DNA from: Neobacillus niacini
GTDB taxonomy: Bacteria > Bacillota > Bacilli > Bacillales > Cytobacillaceae
Direction of reading: 5' to 3'
Assembly (NCBI RefSeq): GCF_030817595.1
Contig: NZ_JAUSZN010000001.1
Coordinates: 2,426,001-2,490,000 of the forward strand
DNA length: 64,000 nucleotides
Shown here piece after piece: positions 59,696 through 64,000 of this stretch (positions are counted from its first letter, which is position 1; each line of letters starts with the position of its first letter). The notes under the pieces are model-generated. The model was not told the origin of the DNA, did not search any database, and saw only the letters and a list, made by a program, of their open reading frames with translations. The position numbers and the translations under genes were made by a program.

Positions 59696-60657
59696 TTTTG
59701 ATCATCTCCTTCATAGTGGACCCAACGCGGAGCTAATTTTAAATTAATTAATGTAATAATTAATACAACAACGAATAGTATCCATGACATCGCCATTGCA
59801 TATCCCATATCAAAAACTTTAAATGCTTTATTAAACATGTGCAGGTTAAAGAATACCAGGGAATTGGCCGGTCCTCCGGTGCCACCTGTGGTCATTACAT
59901 AAGCTTCCTGAAACACCTGGAATCCTCCAATTAAACTTGTAACTAGGTCAAAGAAAATGACTGGAGTTATCATCGGCAAAGTAATATGTACAAACTTTCG
60001 AAAACTATTGGCTCCATCTAACTCTGCTGCCTCATACAATGAATTTGAAACCCCTTGTAAACTAGCAAGATATAAAAGCATTCCCCCGCCAAGACTCCAA
60101 AGCTTCATTAAAATCAATGCTGGTTTCGTCCAGTTTGGATCAAATAGCCAGGCAGGACCTGTTATTCCAATCCAAGCTAATACTGTATTAACAAGACCCG
60201 AACTTGGATTTAATAATTGCATCCATAATAGATAAACACCTACCCCAGATAAAACGGCAGGGAGATAATAGATCGTTCGATAGATTCTCATCCCACGTAC
60301 TCCCTGGTTTAACAAAACAGCTAATAACACCGCGCCAGCTGTTGTAATTGGAACCGAAATCGCAACATAGTATAAAGTATTTTTTAAAGAAATCCAAAAT
60401 AGGTCGTCATTGGTAAACATTCGAATATAATTTTTCAACCCAATAAAATCCATCCGAGATGTGATATCATAATTCGTAAAACTGGCGTATAACGAAAACA
60501 ACATTGGACCAGCAGTTAAGACTAGAAAACCAATCAACCATGGAGCTATAAAAATATATCCTTGTAACCCTTCTTTTTTCTCAAGGGACATTTTTCTTTT
60601 TTTAACTTTGTTTGTTTTGGTATCTGTACGAACTTCTGTCGTAACTTGGGTTTCCAT
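59692..60657 (-). CDS. Carbohydrate ABC transporter permease, MalF type
   Basis: The 321-residue protein has six membrane segments and EAA loop YEAAELDGANSFRKFVHITLP. A Lys-rich cytoplasmic tail precedes helix 1. It follows the binding-protein gene after a strong hairpin and is coupled to the MalG-type gene. Confidence 0.93.
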   Translation of the reverse strand: METQVTTEVRTDTKTNKVKKRKMSLEKKEGLQGYIFIAPWLIGFLVLTAGPMLFSLYASFTNYDITSRMDFIGLKNYIRMFTNDDLFWISLKNTLYYVAISVPITTAGAVLLAVLLNQGVRGMRIYRTIYYLPAVLSGVGVYLLWMQLLNPSSGLVNTVLAWIGITGPAWLFDPNWTKPALILMKLWSLGGGMLLYLASLQGVSNSLYEAAELDGANSFRKFVHITLPMITPVIFFDLVTSLIGGFQVFQEAYVMTTGGTGGPANSLVFFNLHMFNKAFKVFDMGYAMAMSWILFVVVLIITLINLKLAPRWVHYEGDDQK

Positions 60658-60689
60658 AATACAACCTCCTATCTTAACTTGTTATAGAA

Positions 60690-60722
60690 AACAGGGAGAG
60701 AATAATCGCTTCACTCCCTGTT
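60690..60722 (-). terminator. Hairpin between binding-protein and permease genes
   Basis: Arms AACAGGGAG and CTCCCTGTT pair perfectly around a 15-base loop. On the minus strand the tail is TTTTC. It lies 11 bases past the binding-protein stop and probably sets the excess of binding protein over permeases, like the element at 11999-12029. Confidence 0.75.
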
Positions 60723-60732
60723 TTTTCATGAG

Positions 60733-62079
60733 TTATTTTGTGCTTTCTACTAATTTTTCGACTGCCTTTTGGGCGTCATCCAAAGCTTTCTTAGAAGTTT
60801 TTTGTCCTAATAAGGCTTGATCCAATTCAGGGTTGATTAAATTAATATAATCAGGTGCTTCTAATGGAAATGGTGTTAAAATGGTATCTTTCATATTCTC
60901 AACAGCAGCTTTATATACGTGCTGATCCGCTTCAGATAATACTGAACTATTTGCTGCTTTTTCTGCAGCTTCTATGTTTGCAACATTGTCAAAGTTTTTA
61001 ACTGCCCAATACTCTTGAGCTTCTGGACCGGTTAAATATTTGATAAATTCATAAGCTGCTTCCTTATGTTTTGAACCCTTTGGAATTTCCGCTACAAATC
61101 CTCCGCCCCAAGATGTATTTCCACTTCCTGGTTCCATTTCAGGCATTGGTGCAACACCAAAATTCATTCCATTACCGTAGTCACGGATTTTTGTGTAAGA
61201 AGTTGCAGATTGTACTGCCATACCAAGTTTGCCAGCAACAAATGGATCTGCTTGATTTTCACCAAATTCAGCCTTAAACGCATTGATAACATCATCGCCA
61301 TAATGCTGTTCATAATCATAAACCCATTCAAGTGCTTTTACAGCTTTCTCATCGTTAATGGTTGGTTTACCAGCTTTATAATCCCAATAACCTTCTCCAG
61401 TGGCATTTATCATCCAAACATCAGAGTTAATCCCATGTCTTGGTAAAAACCCAAGGCGGTTATAACGGTTTCCATTTTTTTGATCAATTTTTCGGGCAAA
61501 TTCCTTTAACTCCTCCCATGTTTTAGGCGGTGTCTCAGGATCTAGCCCAACTTCTTTAAAAATATCCTTGTTCCAGAAAAGCAAGCGAGTATCTGTATTG
61601 AAAGGCAATGCAAAGGGAACTCCCTCCTCGGTTGTAACCGCATTCCATAGTTCTGGGAAGTATTGATCTTTAAGGCCTGGATCTTTCTTAGAGAATTCTT
61701 CTAAACTTTCAACTTGATTTTTCTCTGCACGTTGTCTAACCGCATTAATATCGTTAATTATTACATCCGGCGGATTACCGGCAGCCACTGCAGCAAGCTC
61801 TTTAGTCCAGATATCCCCAAAAGGAAGATATGTATGCTTTACATGGATTTTGTCTTGAGACTTATTAAAGTCATCAATGATTTTCTCAATAATCGGTCTG
61901 CGAATTTCAGATCCCCAAAATGTCCAAAAGTCGATTTCTACTACTCCATCTTTTGAGCCGCCACTTTTACTTGCTGTCTCAGTTGATGTCTTGTCTGTTC
62001 CAGCACATGCACTTAGAAAAGTTACTAAGCTTAATACTAGAACAAGTAGAAGTGAAAAAGATTTTTTAAAGCTTTTCAT
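60733..62079 (-). CDS. Sugar ABC transporter substrate-binding lipoprotein
   Basis: The start is the ATG at 62079 (MKSFKKSFSLLLV), after AAAGGGGGAAAACGC; a longer frame to 62118 lacks an RBS. The product is about 448 residues with lipobox LSAC-A (Cys near residue 25). The mature part begins VEIDFWTFWGSEIRRP and contains TWEELKEFARKID and TSWGGGFVAEIPKGSK, typical of family 1 sugar-binding proteins. It is the first gene of the importer and glycan operon, downstream of the AraC/YesL genes. Confidence 0.93.
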   Translation of the reverse strand: MKSFKKSFSLLLVLVLSLVTFLSACAGTDKTSTETASKSGGSKDGVVEIDFWTFWGSEIRRPIIEKIIDDFNKSQDKIHVKHTYLPFGDIWTKELAAVAAGNPPDVIINDINAVRQRAEKNQVESLEEFSKKDPGLKDQYFPELWNAVTTEEGVPFALPFNTDTRLLFWNKDIFKEVGLDPETPPKTWEELKEFARKIDQKNGNRYNRLGFLPRHGINSDVWMINATGEGYWDYKAGKPTINDEKAVKALEWVYDYEQHYGDDVINAFKAEFGENQADPFVAGKLGMAVQSATSYTKIRDYGNGMNFGVAPMPEMEPGSGNTSWGGGFVAEIPKGSKHKEAAYEFIKYLTGPEAQEYWAVKNFDNVANIEAAEKAANSSVLSEADQHVYKAAVENMKDTILTPFPLEAPDYINLINPELDQALLGQKTSKKALDDAQKAVEKLVESTK

Positions 62080-62335
62080 GCGTTTTCCCCCTTTTATCAT
62101 TTGGAATGTCTTAGCCATTCATATCCCACTGAACTACTAGATTGATAAACTATAAAATGAGGATTTTTAACCAAAAATTTGTTTTATGACGTTTTATGCA
62201 TTTTGGTAACGTTCCCATTTTGGTTTATTGACCAGTTTTGTGGTTTATTGTGGCTTATCCTCATTATCGATGTATACGTTTTCAATGTCAATAATCTTTT
62301 GAAAATTTATTAAATAAAATTTTAAAAATAGTATT
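62080..62335 (-). promoter_or_regulatory. Promoter region of the glycan operon with direct repeats
   Basis: TGGTTTATTG occurs at 62221-62230 and 62241-62250, exactly 20 bases apart in direct orientation, on the upstream side of the promoter. This spacing (two helical turns) is typical of AraC-family half-sites. The nearby site TGGTAACGTTCCCA is a weak cre match. A minus-strand TATAGT near 62145 is a possible -10. Confidence 0.6.
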
Positions 62336-62923
62336 CTATTGAGCCTTTTCTAAACCCGAAACTACCCCTTTTGTCGTAAATAATGCACACAAACTCCCAA
62401 AAAACAATATTCCGATTCCTGTTGAAAACAAAAACAACACAAAAGACCCCACAATCCCACAAACTATAAATAACACCATAAATGGTCTTTTCATTACAAG
62501 AATAAATGCAAGTGATAACGCTTTATACCATGAAGTCTCGTATTCTACAAAAACTGAAATACTATAAAAAGCAATAGGCATAAATAAAACCGTTAGGATC
62601 ATGATGGAATACCTCAGCATTAACATGATGTTTTCTGTTTGATCCTTTAATATCATTAAATCGGTATATAGAAACACACCAATAAGCGCTAACGGTATAC
62701 CCAGTGGAAAACTTTTTATTAAATATTTTTTAAATGCTTTCAAGAATGCAGGTAATATATCAATATCCTCTTCTCCTTTTACAAGTTGCATCATAACGGA
62801 ATACATGGCAAAGGTTGAAGGAATGATGGTAATGACAGGAACAGAAAATAGCAGCCATAAACAATTTACCCACGATAGCCGCCAAATCCACTCTATGATA
62901 AAAAATATTGCCTTTTTGCCCAT
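62336..62923 (-). CDS. YesL family (DUF624) membrane protein
   Basis: The start is the ATG at 62923, six bases after GAGGAGG. The product is about 195 residues with five hydrophobic helices (first segment IWRLSWVNCLWLLFSVPVI). It is the second YesL protein in the window; the family function is unknown. It follows the AraC gene closely and precedes the glycan operon, suggesting a link with the importer. Confidence 0.85.
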   Translation of the reverse strand: MGKKAIFFIIEWIWRLSWVNCLWLLFSVPVITIIPSTFAMYSVMMQLVKGEEDIDILPAFLKAFKKYLIKSFPLGIPLALIGVFLYTDLMILKDQTENIMLMLRYSIMILTVLFMPIAFYSISVFVEYETSWYKALSLAFILVMKRPFMVLFIVCGIVGSFVLFLFSTGIGILFFGSLCALFTTKGVVSGLEKAQ

Positions 62924-62943
62924 AATGATCCTCCTCAAATAAA

Positions 62944-63771
62944 TTAATCCAGCTTGCGATACTCCCTGGGGGAAAGCCCCGTAAATCGTTTAAATTGCTT
63001 GTTGAAAGTGCTTAAAGACTGAAATCCGCTTGCGTAAGCGAGGTCGATCATACTTTTATTTGTGGAACGCAGCAGGTCCATTGCATTTTGTATCCGCAGA
63101 CGGTTAAGAAATTCGGCTGGACTTAATCCTGTTAATCTGCGGAATTCCTTATAAAACATGGTTCTTCCCATTCCTGCCTGCCAGGAGAGAATTTCTGAAT
63201 CAAGTGGTTTCTGATAATGTTCCAGCATATAACCCACTACTTCTACAATTTCAGAAGATGGTAATTTTGCTGGAGTAGTAGTTTCGAATACTTTGGAAAA
63301 TTGGTCTACTTGCAATAGAATATCGATTAAATGCATGTACTGATAAGTTACCCATGCACCCTTTCCCATCTCTTGCGCTTTCATCGCAGATTCCGCTGCC
63401 TTCCTTATAGCTTTGGCGGAACTTGTCTCAGCAGGAATTAAAGGATGAACTCCATGTGCCGTATAGAAGGGCTTGAGCAATTGGTTTCCTTCCGGGATTT
63501 TACGTACAACAGAAGGAGTAAATAGAACTAAAATACACTCAAATGGTTTTTCAGGCTGCGCGTAACTCCAATGCGGTTCAATGGGACGGCACAAGAACAC
63601 GTCTCCTGGTCTACCGATATAAGTCTGATTGTTAAACTTATATTCAAGCTCATTTTTTAGGACTACCCCTATTTCTAGACAGTCATGAATATGCAAATCA
63701 TGCTCTTCATCCGACCCCCATACACGGCAAAATGCAAAGGATCGCTGTAAATGCAAGTGTTCCACATACAT
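62944..63771 (-). CDS. AraC family transcriptional regulator
   Basis: The 275-residue protein has an N-terminal cupin sensing domain (IHDCLEIGVVLKNELEYKF, GRPGDVFLCRPIEPHW). Two C-terminal helix-turn-helix motifs follow (SEILSWQAGMGRTMFYKEF and KSMIDLAYASGFQSLSTFNKQF). GAGGTG lies seven bases before the ATG. It is divergent from a Gfo/Idh/MocA gene and upstream of YesL and the glycan operon, whose promoter holds AraC-like direct repeats. It is the likely activator of that operon. Confidence 0.93.
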   Translation of the reverse strand: MYVEHLHLQRSFAFCRVWGSDEEHDLHIHDCLEIGVVLKNELEYKFNNQTYIGRPGDVFLCRPIEPHWSYAQPEKPFECILVLFTPSVVRKIPEGNQLLKPFYTAHGVHPLIPAETSSAKAIRKAAESAMKAQEMGKGAWVTYQYMHLIDILLQVDQFSKVFETTTPAKLPSSEIVEVVGYMLEHYQKPLDSEILSWQAGMGRTMFYKEFRRLTGLSPAEFLNRLRIQNAMDLLRSTNKSMIDLAYASGFQSLSTFNKQFKRFTGLSPREYRKLD

Positions 63772-63896
63772 TTTTTAACACCTCGAATTCATATCATCAT
63801 TTGTACAAAACGATGAATTTTCAACTAAATTAGACGAGAAATCTCAATTTTGGTTATGGTAGAGTATTACCAGATTATCTAACTGAGGTGACCCAA

Positions 63897-64000
63897 ATGA
63901 GACTTTATATTATTGGTGCAGGCGTAATCGGGCGTACCCATGCTGAAGCCGCGCAAAAACTTCCCGAATCTATTCAGCTGCGAATAGCAGATTCAAATCC
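63897..64000 (+). CDS. Gfo/Idh/MocA family oxidoreductase, C-terminus cut by window edge
   Basis: Only the first 34 codons are visible, starting at the ATG at 63897 after GAGGTG. The sequence MRLYIIGAGVIGRTHAEAAQ has the Rossmann GxGxxG of the family. It is divergent from the AraC gene, with about 125 bases of shared promoter region (a TTGGTT/GATTAT pair 17 bases apart is a candidate). Family assignment rests on the N-terminus only. Confidence 0.75.
   Translation, partial: MRLYIIGAGVIGRTHAEAAQKLPESIQLRIADSN

Noticed and set aside
62209..62222. TGGTAACGTTCCCA as a cre site
   Set aside because: Only 11 of 14 consensus positions match, so it is mentioned but not listed as a cre site.

Overview
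The window looks like part of the chromosome of a low-GC member of the Bacillaceae (Bacillus/Neobacillus-like). The reasons are AT-rich sequence, GGAGG-type ribosome binding sites, frequent TTG and GTG starts, lipoprotein ABC-import binding proteins without their own ATPase, YesL (DUF624) proteins, a class III fructose-bisphosphatase, and sites matching the Bacillus catabolite-repression (cre) consensus. It is almost entirely a carbohydrate-acquisition island. It encodes four complete sugar ABC importers (four binding proteins, eight permeases, no ATPase), nine glycosidases that lack signal peptides, seven Gfo/Idh/MocA oxidoreductase loci (two cut by the window edges, one decayed), three xylose-isomerase-like TIM-barrel proteins, and many local regulators.

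Layout. (1) 1-14658, minus strand: two ABC importers interleaved with four Gfo/Idh/MocA oxidoreductases, two TIM-barrel isomerase-like proteins and a ROK sugar kinase, headed by a ROK repressor. This resembles a pathway that oxidises a sugar or glycoside, cleaves or rearranges it, and phosphorylates the product. (2) 15088-17128: a ROK regulator that has lost its DNA-binding domain, fused to a left-truncated IS3-family (IS150-like) element. (3) 17268-22544: an AraC regulator divergent from a GH4 alpha-galactosidase, then fructose-1,6-bisphosphatase and a YesL protein. (4) 22652-34701: GH43, GH2, an LplA/B/C-type importer, LacZ and a LacI regulator, with a set of near-identical TGAAA-4N-TTTCA boxes at three promoters. 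(5) 34885-36361: an intact copy of the same IS, lying inside the terminator loop of the GH42 beta-galactosidase gene (36411-38453). (6) 38687-42775: a heterodimeric ABC exporter and its MarR regulator, with matching palindromic operators. (7) 43086-63771, minus strand: an AraC/YesL pair followed by an ABC importer, class II aldolase, GH84 beta-N-acetylglucosaminidase, tandem metallo-beta-lactamase protein, DeoR repressor, Gfo oxidoreductase (plus a decayed one), TIM-barrel protein, GH2 and two GH38 alpha-mannosidases. This set suits uptake and intracellular trimming of mannose- and GlcNAc-containing oligosaccharides.

How it works together. Lipoprotein binding proteins and MalF/MalG-type permeases import oligosaccharides, presumably with an MsmX-like ATPase encoded elsewhere. 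Cytoplasmic exo-glycosidases (GH2, GH4, GH38, GH42, GH43, GH84) release monosaccharides. The oxidoreductase/isomerase sets may handle unusual linkages or sugars, and the ROK kinase and class II aldolase feed central metabolism. Substrates are inferred from family membership and are not proven by the sequence.
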